From assembly GCA_947179485.1 (NCBI GenBank), contig OX359246.1, forward strand, positions 29,016,001 through 29,080,000: a stretch of DNA of 64,000 nt, read 5' to 3'. How positions within the stretch are numbered: the first letter of the stretch is position 1; each line of letters begins with the position of its first letter. This DNA is from Allacma fusca (taxonomy: Eukaryota > Arthropoda > Collembola > Symphypleona > Sminthuridae). The translations under genes and the position numbers were made by a program. This document shows positions 1 to 10,995 of this stretch, piece by piece. The notes beneath the pieces were generated by a model. That model did not search any database. It was not told the DNA's origin and worked only from the letters and a program-made list of their open reading frames with translations.

Positions 1-232
1 AAGGAGGTCCGCGTATTCATTAATTATAACACCCACTGGATGGTGCGAGAGGGCTATGAGGGCAATCAAGCTTTGAGTGCGAGTGCAAAAATTTTGGGAG
101 AGTACTTTGAGGCAGGAGTTTGAGTGCAGCGGGGCGCAACTCATGAGTGCGAGCGCGAGGGGAGTTTAAAGTTCCACCATTGTAATTGAGTGCGAGGTGA
201 GTGCGAGTGCAAACGAAACGCCCAGGTATGTG
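1..232. repeat. End of a GAGTGCGAG-motif repeat element
   Basis: The motif GAGTGCGAG and close variants occur many times between about 75 and 215. The block ends near 232 at a sequence resembling a transposon terminus (reverse complement begins CATACCTGGGCG). The other end lies outside the window. By analogy with the motif-rich hAT-like elements elsewhere in this window it may be the right end of another such element, but no target duplication can be tested. No coding sequence is seen. Confidence 0.4.
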
Positions 233-1851
233 TTGGACCAGTGGTAGTTTATGCTAGACAGATGGCCCCGCCACTCTGGGGTTGTCGTGTCTGTACGTGG
301 TAAGGAGGCGCGCGCGGGATTTTAAAATTAATAAAGTTGATAGTTAATACAAGTGATCAGGAGGTTGTGAAAATGAAAATGCCCTTGGTTATATTTTTGC
401 CCAGGTGAAAATGCCGAAAATCCTTTTAGATGACTTGATTTGAAAGTTTGCGGGCTCTTGGGCAGATGTTTTCAAAAAAGCGTAAAAATACCAGTTTAAA
501 ATTTTATTTTAGCACAACACTGAAATTTTTTGAATTCCCTATTGTCGAGAAATTACTTCCGTGTTTTCAAGAGAATAAAAACTAACGTGGGTCAAGATAT
601 AAGGATACAGCTGTTGAATAAACCAGCACTCGGGATTTTTTCTGGAAAATGTAGAACACAATATTATTATCATTTTTCGAAATAAAAATTCTGAAAAAAT
701 AATTATTGGTGCTAGGTTGGACCAAAGAAACTTTTCTGGAAGAACTGTCAACCCTATGTGGTACGGAAATATTTTAAAACTTCAAATAAATGCTGAAATC
801 AGTGAAACGACGCTACAACGGTCATAAAAATTTTACCACAGAAAATTACCCTGGTTCGGACAGCTTGAAAATGAATGATTTATTGGAAGGAAAACGTACC
901 GACCCTCCTCGCCTGGTCCAGTCTATCATCCGACTGATATAAAAATGGCATCTAAAGTTATAAGTCATACTTGAGCAAAACAGACAAGTCGCCAGACCGC
1001 CAATGCAAGTATACAGGCTACTCTCGTCATTGGGACACCCTAACGGCATAAAAAACAGTGTCGAAATAAGGGAATGTTGTCAAAAGAATTCCAGGAAATT
1101 TGAATAAAAATTTCCAAAAGGATATACATTTTCAGATGAAAATTACAAGCGATTATATGCACCCACATATGAACATTACATATCTTCAAAATGAAATCTT
1201 TTAGCATTCTCTGCCAAATAGATGATATTTCTTGGAAAATTTTGATCAATAATTCACTGACGTTATAAAACTACATTATAAGTACTGGCAGGGGATTCAA
1301 AAATGTAACGTTACAAGGAAAGTATCGTTATCACGAATGTCGTTATAGGGGTATATTTTGATTTTCAAAATGTACAAACTTTCGGGCGGATTCTAGGCCC
1401 AATAAGGACAGTCGTTATAGAGAGATTGTCACTACAAGGAGAGTCGTTATAGAGAGTGTTGCTTCAAGGAGAGTCATTATGAGAGTCTACTGTACTGTTA
1501 AAACCACAAAAACATTTCGTATTTCTTGTTGGTGAATGATTTATTACACACGGATCTTCGCGTCCATAAGTGACTCCCAATAGGGGCGAAAATCGTAACG
1601 CTGTGTTTCCGTTGAAATACAAAAGTTTTGTGCTAATGAGGGATTCAATTATTGGCAGAGTAGCCGTGAGTAATAAATCATTCACTTACAAAACATGAAA
1701 AACGCTTTTGTGTTTATATTCTACTAATATCTATTTTTACGTCTAATTATGCCTGTTTATGCAAGACTGATTGTACCAACTGGGACAAAATTGATTCCGC
1801 CGCCGTAGATGATAAGGATGTAAAACCTCTAGTGACACTACAACTCGTAAG
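233..1851 (+). repeat. Dispersed 1.6-kb repeat, copy 1
   Basis: This segment is closely similar over nearly its whole length to 37570-39107, in the same orientation. Similarity starts at TTGGACCA and stops at ACAACTCGTAAG or its counterpart. It holds a block of short direct repeats at 1400-1490 (GTCGTTATAGAGAG / CTACAAGGAGAGTC) and a 154-bp inverted-repeat element at 1532-1685. No long ORF and no terminal inverted repeat of the whole unit were found. It may be an old composite transposon or a segmental duplication. Confidence 0.75.
1532..1685. mobile_element. Short inverted-repeat element (MITE), 154 bp
   Basis: The ends are a near-perfect inverted repeat: GTGAATGATTTATTAC followed by A/T and CACGG on the left, and its complement ending ATCATTCAC on the right. 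The same element is in the second copy of the host repeat (38830-38960, right end decayed), and a single end is at 17643-17663. It is non-coding and not assigned to a superfamily. Confidence 0.6.
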
Positions 1852-3187
1852 CAGACATGTGTAACCTCGTGTAGATTTCCCATAAGCGACGTCCCGTGAT
1901 GACCCTGTGACGTCACTCAAGTGTCGCCTCGGGCTATTTCTGTGTTTTCTGTGAAATACTGGGCTGAGTTCTACTTTCCCGGCCACAAAATTACCTTCCA
2001 CCTTCCACCAGGATTTCCACCTTCCAATAGACCTTCCATTTGACCATCCACTTGACCTTCCACTTGACCTTCCACTTGACATTCCACCAGTATTTTACAG
2101 ATTTTCTACCTTCCAGATCTTTCACCTAAATTTGACCAGTTGGGAAGTCCTTCTACCTCGTTCCCTATGTTAACTAACATAACCCTCTGTTCTGGTGGGT
2201 GAAACAAAATACGAACTGGAGATAGTTAATGCGTTGCCCCCTGTATCCGACTATTCAAACCGTAAAGGAGAGTTTTAATTTATTGGGAAAAGTAAGTCGC
2301 GTTTGCGTCTTATTATTAATCGTTAGTTGTTACGGAATTTGCTAAAAATGTTTTGCAAATTGTGTTAAAAATCAGTACACCATTAATTACGACAACTGAG
2401 CTCTTTCGAACCACGTGGTTTTCCAGTGGTTGATTTTGATCAGTCCTTTGACATAATTCTACACAACACCATCGAAATCTATATAACTATAAAAATCTGC
2501 ATTTATGTAGTTAATTACACGAGTTAGTTTTAACTTAAAACACTCGAGTGCTTTCACCTCCGTGTTAATTTTACGAATAAAAAATTCGAGACAAAAGTTA
2601 ACACACCGAAATGGATCCAAGATTGTCATTTTCAGATGAATGGGCACAAACGAAATGATGTAAATATTGTCAAAGCCAGACTATACAGAGTGGTCTGTAT
2701 GGGTAATGTGGGTAGTAATGTGGAAGGTCATGCTAATCATCTGCGCAAGGATGACACGCATAGAGACGAGTCGAGCTGTCAAGGAGAGCAGTCCAGTTCC
2801 TGAGGCTCCCTTATCTCTAACCATAGTCATTCAAATTAGTCGGCTTTGATACCTAACACTGCAGTGAATCACTCGACAAAGTTGAATTGTTTTCCTTTTT
2901 CAAAAATAAAACCGAAATACCAATCGTAGTGACCATTTCTCAAACAACGACTGACACCGGGTCAGTGCCTAGGTCAGACAGGGGATTGAGCTAAATCTTT
3001 CCCAAAATTATTTGGAGATCCAAAGAGGGAGTCTGGCCTAGGCGGCTACTGAGGCAAGTAAAATTGACACTCACTACTTAAGAACACTGGTGTATATAGA
3101 TAAACACAGTACTTCATTCAAATGATATTCTCTTTAACGAGGGAAATTACTAATTTACATGAATACAACTAATATACCTTCTGTACA

Positions 3188-4039
3188 ATGACAAAAGATA
3201 CTGCTTCCCAGAAAGCCAGCACAAGTGGAAAGTCCAAACCAGTAGTAGAACATGCAGATACAGACACCGATATGAACCAAACTATACAAGCAATGCGGCA
3301 ACAGCTAAAGAGTCTAGATAAAAAATTAGAACAGCTGTCATCCCAATGGGAAAAAAAGCTAAATGACCAGCAACAACAAATCCAAGCCTTGCAAGTACAA
3401 GTAGCCAATTTGAAAAACGACAGCATCTGCAACACTGATCCGGAAAGGAAGCTAAACCTACTTTTACGAGGACTGACCACAGCCTCACAACTACATATCA
3501 AATCCAAAGTTCGCTGGAGCACAGTTATTCCGGAACTGAAGCACCAAGTTTTTAGTCTGCTCTACAATGACGACGAACTAAATAAAATTAAGCCGGAAGT
3601 GGACAACATAGAGGTCTCTGTTCTGTACTCCAAAGCATCTACCAATCCCAATGGCTCGTCCTCACAAGGAAACAACCCACGAAAAAGCTTCTCAAATCTT
3701 ATCAAATTTACCTTCCCGGATCTGAAATCAAAAATCAATTTCCAATCCAGATGCAAACAACTAAAAGGCTCCAGATTCTCGATTTCGGACGACTTAAACC
3801 AGAAGCAACAGAACCTGCTGTCAGTGCTAGTCACTAAGAAGAAGGAACTTGCAGTCCAAAACATCCGATCCAACATTTATGCAAACCGATTTCTAATTGA
3901 ATACAGGGACGACAAAGAAATATGGTACACCCCAATGGATTCCAATCTTACCAAGTACCTCCGCAGACGAAAAATAAATCCAAACAAGGAACTTCTTGAA
4001 GAAACGGCAGCACCCACTCTCCAAACGTACTTCAAATAA
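3188..4039 (+). CDS. LINE ORF1 protein (coiled coil, RNA-binding type)
   Basis: This 283-residue product is the presumed nucleic-acid chaperone that coats LINE RNA. Residues 1-25 are polar. Residues about 30-78 form a Gln/Lys/Leu-rich heptad region ending in the run QQQQIQALQVQVANL, a strong coiled-coil candidate for trimer or dimer formation. The rest is basic, with RGL near residue 95 and a C-terminal half (FRFSISDDLN-like stretch near residues 200-205, then NRFLIEYRD) that resembles the C-terminal domain of L1-type ORF1 proteins. No CCHC knuckle is seen. The start is the first ATG of the frame. The last 40 bases overlap the open frame of ORF2. L1-ORF1 kinship is inferred from architecture only. 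Confidence 0.75.
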   Translation: MTKDTASQKASTSGKSKPVVEHADTDTDMNQTIQAMRQQLKSLDKKLEQLSSQWEKKLNDQQQQIQALQVQVANLKNDSICNTDPERKLNLLLRGLTTASQLHIKSKVRWSTVIPELKHQVFSLLYNDDELNKIKPEVDNIEVSVLYSKASTNPNGSSSQGNNPRKSFSNLIKFTFPDLKSKINFQSRCKQLKGSRFSISDDLNQKQQNLLSVLVTKKKELAVQNIRSNIYANRFLIEYRDDKEIWYTPMDSNLTKYLRRRKINPNKELLEETAAPTLQTYFK

Positions 4040-7000
4040 CATTATGGAACTGTAATGGTATCAATACATTTTTTAATTTAGATTCAAAAGACAAAGAGGT
4101 GCTTACGCACTCTGAAATAATCTGTTTAGCTGAAACTTGGTCTACTCATAACTCATTTAACGATATCTACTTAAGCAAATACAAGTGCTTTGAAACGTTC
4201 GCAAAAAGAACTCATGATGTTGGTAGACCAAGTGGAGGCATAACAACTTTAATTAGCAACAATTTAACAGTTAAATTCTTCAAAGAGTACGGCTCTTTTT
4301 GTCAACTGTTTTTACTAAATTACGTCAACATAGGCTTAAATTTTATTTTAATATTTACATATATTAGACCAGGTAAATCCGATGATTGCCAGCTCTTTCT
4401 CTTAAAAACTATTTTAGAAGAAGTAACTCAGGAACATGGGGAGAGTCCAGTGATATTCTGTGGAGACTTCAATGCTCGGGTGGGCCTATTGAATGAAGCC
4501 GAGAAATGCATTTTCACGAACACATTACTTACACCTTTAAGGGAGTCCCTGGATACGAAAATAAACTCCAGAGGGAGAAAGTTGGTTGAAATAGCCGCGG
4601 ATTCAAATCTGTACATACTTAACGGTCGCGTGCCGGGTAACTCTCATCACTTCACGTTCACCTCTGAAAATGGCTGCAGTATTGTTGACCACTTTTGGGC
4701 AAACCAATCAACTTTTGAGAATATAAAAGAAGTTCAAATTCAGAATATTACTGACTCTCCTCACTTTCCGGTATGTTTAGTTTTGAGCAATAATCAACCT
4801 ACAGAAAGTTTAAATGACTTGATTGTAAGGAATTCGGTTAACACTGTTATAAAGTGGAATCCAAATAAGCGTGACGACTTTATAAATGCTCTAAATCACT
4901 TATGCACAAATTATGACAAAGAAAATAAGGACATTAACAGCATGTATAATTCTATTATTGCTGATTTAAAGACAGCAGCGGCCGATGGTGGTATGATTAA
5001 GCAGTATAAACAAGGTCCCCATTTAAAAAACAAACCCTGGTTTGACAAGCAATGCCGCGAGTCGTTGTGCAATGTAAGGTCGTGTTTAAAGACCTATCGA
5101 CACACATTCTCAGAGAGTACACTACAAAAATATCTGGATGTTAAAAGATTACACAAAATTCTGCTGAAGGATAAAAAGCGGCATCACTGGCGCATTGTAA
5201 AACATTCGTTACGCAACCCTAAAAACATTTCGCTCTTTTGGAAAACCGTAAATAGCTTCAACTGTAGACCACTACCTGATAGTCCTATTAATGCTAATAG
5301 CTGGACCACGTTTTACAACTCAATCATGCCACCAAAACAACCCGCACCATTCCTCCCTACATCCAATACAGAGTATAATGAGCTGTTAGATTCTAATATC
5401 TCCTCTAAAGAACTGGAAGACGCCATCAAATTTTTAAAAAACAATAAGGCCCCAGGTATGGATAAAATACCAAATGAACTCTGGAAACGAATTAATGATG
5501 GCCTTTTCCAGCGCTTACTAAATCTTTTTAATGCGATTTTAGAAAGCGGAGTCACTCCTCAAGCGTGGCCGGAAATTGAAATGTTCATGTTACATAAGAA
5601 AGGGGATAGAACAAAGCCAGCAAATTATAGGGGAATAGCTCTCATTAATACGGCGACAAAAATTTTTACACAAATTCTTTACAATCGCTTAAGTTTCTGG
5701 TGTGAAGAACGAGGGGTTTTACCGGAGACTCAGGCAGGTTTCAGGAGGAAACGGGGTTGCCTTGACCAAATCTTTTGTCTCATGGCAATAATTCAAAATA
5801 AATTAAAACTAAAAGGGTCGAAACTCTTTGCCTTATTTATTGACTTAGCTCGAGCATTTGACTCTCTCGACCACAATCTGTTGTGGTCCAAGCTCACGAA
5901 TATAGGCGTAAGTCACAAATTAATTAAAATTATTAAGAGTCTTTATGACCAAGCTGTTTTTAGAGTAAGAGTAAACAATGAACACACTAGACCATTTGAC
6001 ATTACAGAAGGCGTACTTCAAGGTGACATTATGAGCCCATTGCTTTTCGCAATTTATATAAGTGACCTCGACAGATTTTTGACTGACAGAGGGGCAACAC
6101 CTATTGGACTTGGGGGCACTGATGCGATACACCACTTATTACTAGCAGACGACAATGTCACACTAGCGGACACAAAAACCAGTCTCCAGACAAAAATTAA
6201 TATAATCTCGAATTACTGCTCAACAAATCACCTAACTCTCAACCTTAACAAAACTAAAATTATTGTTTTCTGGAATGGCGGCAATTTGCTGAAATCGTGG
6301 AAATGGTTTTATAGGGGGGAGCCAATCGAAGTTGTCAACTCATATACTTATTTAGGTATACCCTTTACTCCATCTGGCAAATTCCGTTTGGCTGCGAACT
6401 CAATGAAAAATAAATCCCTCGCGCACATTACTCCTACAATCAGACTTCTTCAAAAGACAAAAACTGACTCCTGGGTTGGCCGGACAAAACTTCTCGACTC
6501 AATTATAATGCCATCATTGTTGTATGCAGCGCCAATATGGGCGCTTGATTTCCCGAAGGTCGTTGAAATTCCTCAAAATAGGTTTATTAAACAATGTTTA
6601 TGGCTACCAGCTAGAATACCATCTCACATCCTTCGTATTGAAACTGGTCGTAGAAGAGTTTATGCAAATATTCTGATCCTCGCTATTAGGTTCTGGTTCC
6701 GAATCTTGATAATGCCGGACACCCGGTTGACAAAAATATGTTATAGGCGTCTTTTGTTAAAAAATCCCAAAAATAGCTGGGTCTCGCACATACAAAATAT
6801 TTTGTACAAAATTAATATGGCTGCTGTCTGGGAATTTCAATCGGCAGAATATCTCTCACATTATTTTAATGTCATCAGCTCTTCTATTCATGATCTGTAT
6901 ACAGACTCCGACTTAGAACTCTCGAGAAGTGACAAACTATCCCCGCATTCTTACTGTCGCATTAAGAACCACTTCTCCACCTCAAAATACCTTCTCTTAA

Positions 7001-7341
7001 ACCTTCCTATTATATACCATAGAACAATGGCTAACTTAAGGTTAGACTCACGGCGTATCTACGGGAGAAATTGTAAATGTATTTTCACCACCCCGGAAAA
7101 TTGCAACTACTGTAACTTAAATGAAGCTGATAATATAATACATCTTCTCGCTAAATGTCCTCACTTTACCCCCTACAGAAACTCCATTAGTAAGTATAAT
7201 CTATCTAACTTTAACAACGATTCATTTTTATCATTTGTCAAATCCACCTCTTCTGAAGTTATTTGTGATATTGTTAATTATATATCCAAATGTATTAAAT
7301 TAAGACACTTGCATGATAACTACCACTCTGATTTATTTTAA
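4000..7341 (+). CDS. LINE ORF2 polyprotein: APE endonuclease and reverse transcriptase
   Basis: This protein nicks target DNA and copies the LINE RNA. The frame opens at 4000, inside ORF1, and has no ATG before the endonuclease: the domain already begins with LWNCNGI at 4042, directly after the ORF1 stop. It is -1 relative to ORF1. Endonuclease features are AETW (about 4130), GDFNAR (about 4460) and VDHFW (about 4690); the usual SDH triad reads SPH (about 4757). RT motifs are AGFRRKRGC (about 5735), the catalytic aspartate block DLARAFDSLDH (about 5842), GVLQGDIMSPLLF (about 6010), and LLADDN (about 6139) in place of YxDD/FADD. A C-terminal Cys/His cluster (CNYCN...HLLAKC) ends the protein. 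It is uninterrupted to the TAA at 7341. How translation starts is unclear: overlap with ORF1 suggests coupled initiation or frameshifting. Confidence 0.9.
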   Translation, partial: RNGSTHSPNVLQITLWNCNGINTFFNLDSKDKEVLTHSEIICLAETWSTHNSFNDIYLSKYKCFETFAKRTHDVGRPSGGITTLISNNLTVKFFKEYGSFCQLFLLNYVNIGLNFILIFTYIRPGKSDDCQLFLLKTILEEVTQEHGESPVIFCGDFNARVGLLNEAEKCIFTNTLLTPLRESLDTKINSRGRKLVEIAADSNLYILNGRVPGNSHHFTFTSENGCSIVDHFWANQSTFENIKEVQIQNITDSPHFPVCLVLSNNQPTESLNDLIVRNSVNTVIKWNPNKRDDFINALNHLCTNYDKENKDINSMYNSIIADLKTAAADGGMIKQYKQGPHLKNKPWFDKQCRESLCNVRSCLKTYRHTFSESTLQKYLDVKRLHKILLKDKKRHHWRIVKHSLRNPKNISLFWKTVNSFNCRPLPDSPINANSWTTFYNSIMPPKQPAPFLPTSNTEYNELLDSNISSKELEDAIKFLKNNKAPGMDKIPNELWKRINDGLFQRLLNLFNAILESGVTPQAWPEIEMFMLHKKGDRTKPANYRGIALINTATKIFTQILYNRLSFWCEERGVLPETQAGFRRKRGCLDQIFCLMAIIQNKLKLKGSKLFALFIDLARAFDSLDHNLLWSKLTNIGVSHKLIKIIKSLYDQAVFRVRVNNEHTRPFDITEGVLQGDIMSPLLFAIYISDLDRFLTDRGATPIGLGGTDAIHHLLLADDNVTLADTKTSLQTKINIISNYCSTNHLTLNLNKTKIIVFWNGGNLLKSWKWFYRGEPIEVVNSYTYLGIPFTPSGKFRLAANSMKNKSLAHITPTIRLLQKTKTDSWVGRTKLLDSIIMPSLLYAAPIWALDFPKVVEIPQNRFIKQCLWLPARIPSHILRIETGRRRVYANILILAIRFWFRILIMPDTRLTKICYRRLLLKNPKNSWVSHIQNILYKINMAAVWEFQSAEYLSHYFNVISSSIHDLYTDSDLELSRSDKLSPHSYCRIKNHFSTSKYLLLNLPIIYHRTMANLRLDSRRIYGRNCKCIFTTPENCNYCNLNEADNIIHLLAKCPHFTPYRNSISKYNLSNFNNDSFLSFVKSTSSEVICDIVNYISKCIKLRHLHDNYHSDLF

Positions 7342-7645
7342 GGTAAAAAACTCTGTTTGTAACTCAAGGATGATATGGGTGCTGCCCGATAAGATTCCTA
7401 ATAAATTCATTCATTCATTCATTCAATTCATTCAATTCAGTAATGTGGAAGGTCAGGTGGAATGATCCAAGGGAAGGTTAGATGGAAGGTGTGATGGAAG
7501 GTGGGATGGAAGGTCAAGTGGAAGTTTGGTGGGAAGTCAAGTGGAAGTTTTGTGGGAGGTGGAAGTCTGGTGGAAGTTACTTATGTATAATAGTGCTAAT
7601 ATATGGGTGATTGGAAGGTGGTAAGTAATTTTGTGGCCGGGAAAG

Positions 7646-9074
7646 TAGGTTTAAGGCAAAACCAACGACGTGAATCGTTTCCATATAATACCAGGAGCTT
7701 AAATTAATTTTTAGGGCTCATTCGGGTAACAGGATGCCAGGCCTAGGTTAGCATGTTTAAATGACGATTACTGCCGTTTGTGTTGGCCAATTAGGAGCAA
7801 ACAAAATGCAAATCCACTTATGGCTTATAGTCTGTTGCTTTACTGTTAATGCAAATATTCGGCGGGTACTGGAACTGGGTAATACAATACCCGATATTCA
7901 AAAATATTAAAGAATTTGTGATTTTTACTGCAGCAATATTTTTCCCAATATGCCCAAATTGCCGGGCATTTTCAGAGTAAGGCATTTTCAGGGCATTTTC
8001 ATATGTGCAACCCTGAATGTTGCTAACATAAGTAGGATGCGTTTAGCGTTCTTAAGAGTGTTTTATAGCTAGCTACGATGCCAATTCCATTCGATGTTTA
8101 TTTGTGACTACATTAAAAGTGAATACAACAGTGATGTTACTTCAAAAACTTACGAAGTGTAGGTAAGACAGTGAATATTAAGCCATTGCTTATGTAGGTC
8201 AGTGACGGGGAACTTTGAATAGCACATAAATAGAAAGGCATTTTGGCATGGAATCTGAGGGCCTTTGTTATTTTGTTTACCCTGACCGGTCCAGAGTTGA
8301 CAACCCTTAAGGGAGGTTAGGTCTTTTAAATGTTTAATTTTAGCTTGTTGCAAGGAAAGTAATGAAATAAAATGTATAAAGTAATTACTAAGCGACGAAG
8401 CTGGTTTCTGTCACAGATTTTACACAATCGAAACGGGTTAAAGAACAGCCTTATATGTAAAAACGGGCCAATTATATATTATTGTTAAGCTTTATGCTTT
8501 TTATGATTAACAAATCATTGCGATCCCTGTTTTCCCATCCACCTTGGTGAATGGCTTGCATGCTATTATACTTATATTGATGTTGTTAACTACACGAGTT
8601 GTTTCTAATTTGTACGTCGTTTTATGCAAGGATCTAGTTTTTTGCTAGATGTATTTGAAATTTAATTATTCTAAAAATTCATTCGCTAATTTCTGAATAT
8701 TTTTAACTCAACGAAACTCAAGTTTTTAAAAATAACATTTTTCATGTGTTGCTAATCAAGATGAACGAATTTTTGCAAAAAACATAATGTGACTAGGGGA
8801 TTCACTGACTTGACTAGGGAAACAAGTCTAGAATCAAGACTAGGACTAGACTTGACTATTGCTACTTAAACATACAGCTGACTTGACAAGACTTGACTAG
8901 TTGCAGCTCTGAACATTAAAGAGTAGACTAGACTTGACTAGGTAGCCTGGCGGACAGCAGTGCATACAATATTAAGCAATTTTTTAATTTTAGCGCCATA
9001 TATTAAAGCCCAAGGATTATTGAAATTAGCGCTATTTTGTATCCTTGGGGACTGAGTGGGAATTTGACAAGGGA
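7646..9074. other. Gene-free stretch with repeat remnants
   Basis: No gene was recognised. Segment 7925-8016 carries repeated GGGCATTTTC / GAAAATGCCC motifs and ends with a CAGGGTTGCA-type terminus on the bottom strand. Segment 8790-8960 repeats CTTGACTAG and contains a CAGAGCTGCAACTAG-type terminus on the bottom strand at about 8912. Both look like single ends of non-autonomous hAT-like elements whose partner ends I could not find. The rest shows nothing. Confidence 0.4.
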
Positions 9075-9469
9075 TAGAGATGGCCACACTATTCTACCTT
9101 TTAGTAGTGGTAGTGGAATAGTTGCAAAAAGTAGAGTAGTAGTTGAAATTGAAAAAAATAATATTTATTGGTAGCGTAGGTAGGGTATGTCGATTTGAAA
9201 ATGCCCGGCATTTTGGACATTTTCATTTCAGGACGAGGGCGGCATGATAGGGCATATTGGCCAAGGGCATTTTCATCGAGGAAAAATTGAGCATTTTGGG
9301 CAGAATCGTGGAATATAATAGAACAATCTATGCAATTCGACAACGGATTTGAAAATGTCTGTAATTTTGGAGAAAAATCGTTCGAAATTACCATGAAAAT
9401 TTTATTAGATTCATGTCATTATGTTGACGAAGTTAATTCAGCCGGTAATGAAATACGTTTAGATACCAT

Positions 9470-9923
9470 TAGTGATGCCAATGGTCTGGTCTGATCCAGA
9501 TTTTATGAAACTGGTCTGGTCTCAAGCACAGACCAGACCATTGGTCTGGTCCAGTTTTTCGGACCAGACCAGTGGCCTAATCCAGTCATTCGGACCAGAC
9601 CAGTCCAAAGACCATGGTCCAGAAAACCATTCAGAGCAATTGAATAATCACATTTTATACAGTCATGTTTTTTTTATCCTCAGAAATGACATTTTTAATT
9701 TGTTCCACAGGATTTCGTTAACTCATAAATTTTTATCTTGCGTACTTTTGGGACCATGGTCCTGTGGTCTGGTCTGGTCTGGTCCTGAAGCTGGACCAAT
9801 TGTATCTGGTCTGGTCCAAGTGTTAGACCAGACCGAACCAGACCATACAAGCCTAGGACCAGACCGGACCAGACCAATAACCGACCATTATTAATGGTCC
9901 GGACCAGACCATTGGCATCCCTA
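9470..9923. mobile_element. Non-autonomous hAT-like element, GGTCTGGTC motif, copy 1
   Basis: Terminal inverted repeats are TAGTGATGCCAATGG and CCATTGGCATCCCTA. A perfect 8-bp target duplication GATACCAT flanks it (9462-9469 and 9924-9931). Both ends are saturated with GGTCTGGTC / GACCAGACC in alternating orientation, so each end can fold. The central 150 bp is AT-rich unique sequence. Any reading frame across it is a product of the repeats. A second copy in the opposite orientation is at 36617-37052. Confidence 0.85.
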
Positions 9924-10059
9924 GATACCATAGGTCATATTAAACATTACAATTTGTGAAACACCTGTACACGATACGGTTATAAATTAAATTATTCTAG
10001 GACCTATGTTTGCAAACTGCAGTCGATGTAATAGGAATTTCCACCATCCTGGGAATATT

Positions 10060-10995
10060 CAGAGGTGTGGAAAATACATGAAATTTATTATTAAAATACA
10101 AAATGCAAATACATTTCCAGAAACATTAAAATATAAACATAAAATACAGATACTAGGAACAACTTAGTTAAGATACAAAATAAAATACAAATATCCGTAG
10201 GAATTTTTCCAAGATACAAGATAAAATACTTTGCGTCCAACAAAAACGAAAATACGAAATAAAAATACCGTATTTGAAATGCAAAATACATTGAAAATAC
10301 TTTCAAATTTATCTCAAAGTATACGTCTGAGATGTAACTGTATTCTCTCAAGCACAATATTTTGGGACAATTTAAAGAAATAATTAGGTATCCGAAAATT
10401 ATTCGGGAAACGTAAGGTAACAGGCGCGTGATTAGAGTTTAGAAATATTCATCTGTGTAGATCAAAGTAAATACCATGACCCTAGATACAATATTTTTCC
10501 TTAAAACGAATAATCTTATAACTCCTGGGTAACTTATCGCTGCTTTAATGTTGGCGTCACTAATTTTTGTATGACCCCACATACAATGAATATAATGTAT
10601 TTATCCAATAAGTAAGCATTGCAACAAACCAAAACCGTTGAAGAATTGGTTTCAAAATGTTTCAAATTAGTGCTTTTATCTTTAAAATATTTGTTTGAAC
10701 ATGTGATACAGACAACTTTGGCAGTTGCCAGGGCTATGTATGTATTTTGAAATTGTATTTTGTATTTGGAATACGAGATGGATAACGCTACAAGATAAAT
10801 AAATACAAAATATCATAACGTTCGTTGATCTTGAAAATACGAAATACAAAATACAGTAGAAATGTTGGTGCTGACAAAATACGAAATAAAAAATATCTTG
10901 AAACATTCACGGCGAGAAAAATACCAAATACAAGATACGGAATGTATTTCAAATACTATTTTAGATACAATATTTCAAAATATTCCACACCTCTG
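10060..10995. mobile_element. Non-autonomous hAT-like element, AAAATAC motif
   Basis: The inverted ends read CAGAGGTGTGGAA. A perfect 8-bp target duplication GGAATATT flanks it (10052-10059 and 10996-11003). Subterminal regions (10070-10310 and 10740-10980) are packed with AAAATAC-type motifs on both strands; the centre (about 10320-10740) is unique. It is 936 bp and non-coding. Confidence 0.85.

Larger units (their letters stand above)
2731..7438 (+). mobile_element. Full-length two-ORF non-LTR retrotransposon (LINE)
   Basis: The element is bounded by an exact 17-bp target site duplication, AGTAATGTGGAAGGTCA, at 2714-2730 and 7439-7455. It has a 457-bp 5' leader, ORF1 (3188-4039), ORF2 (open 4000-7341) and a 3' end of ATTC-type short tandem repeats (7404-7438) rather than a poly(A) tail. 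Both ORFs are uninterrupted, so it is young and possibly still competent. Short 3' repeats and an APE-type endonuclease are typical of CR1/L2/Jockey-like LINEs; I do not assign a clade. Confidence 0.9.
1974..7645. mobile_element. Foldback DNA element, interrupted by a LINE
   Basis: The left arm (1974-2115) and right arm (about 7440-7645) are inverted copies that begin CTTTCCCGGCCACAAAATTA and continue as irregular runs of TTCCACCTTCC and TTCCACTTGACC. Both outer ends are flanked by TA (1972-1973 and 7646-7647), which would suit a Tc1/mariner-type TA duplication. The interior was split by a LINE at 2731-7438, so the original element was about 0.95 kb. No transposase is present, so it is non-autonomous. 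The 2116-2713 interior shows no gene. Confidence 0.65.

Noticed and set aside
4000..4045. Classical -1 slippery heptamer between LINE ORF1 and ORF2
   Set aside because: No XXXYYYZ sequence in the right phase lies in the overlap.
9472..9931. Overlapping frames on both strands rich in Gly/Pro/Trp/Asp
   Set aside because: They are translations of GGTCTGGTC repeats in a hAT-like element.
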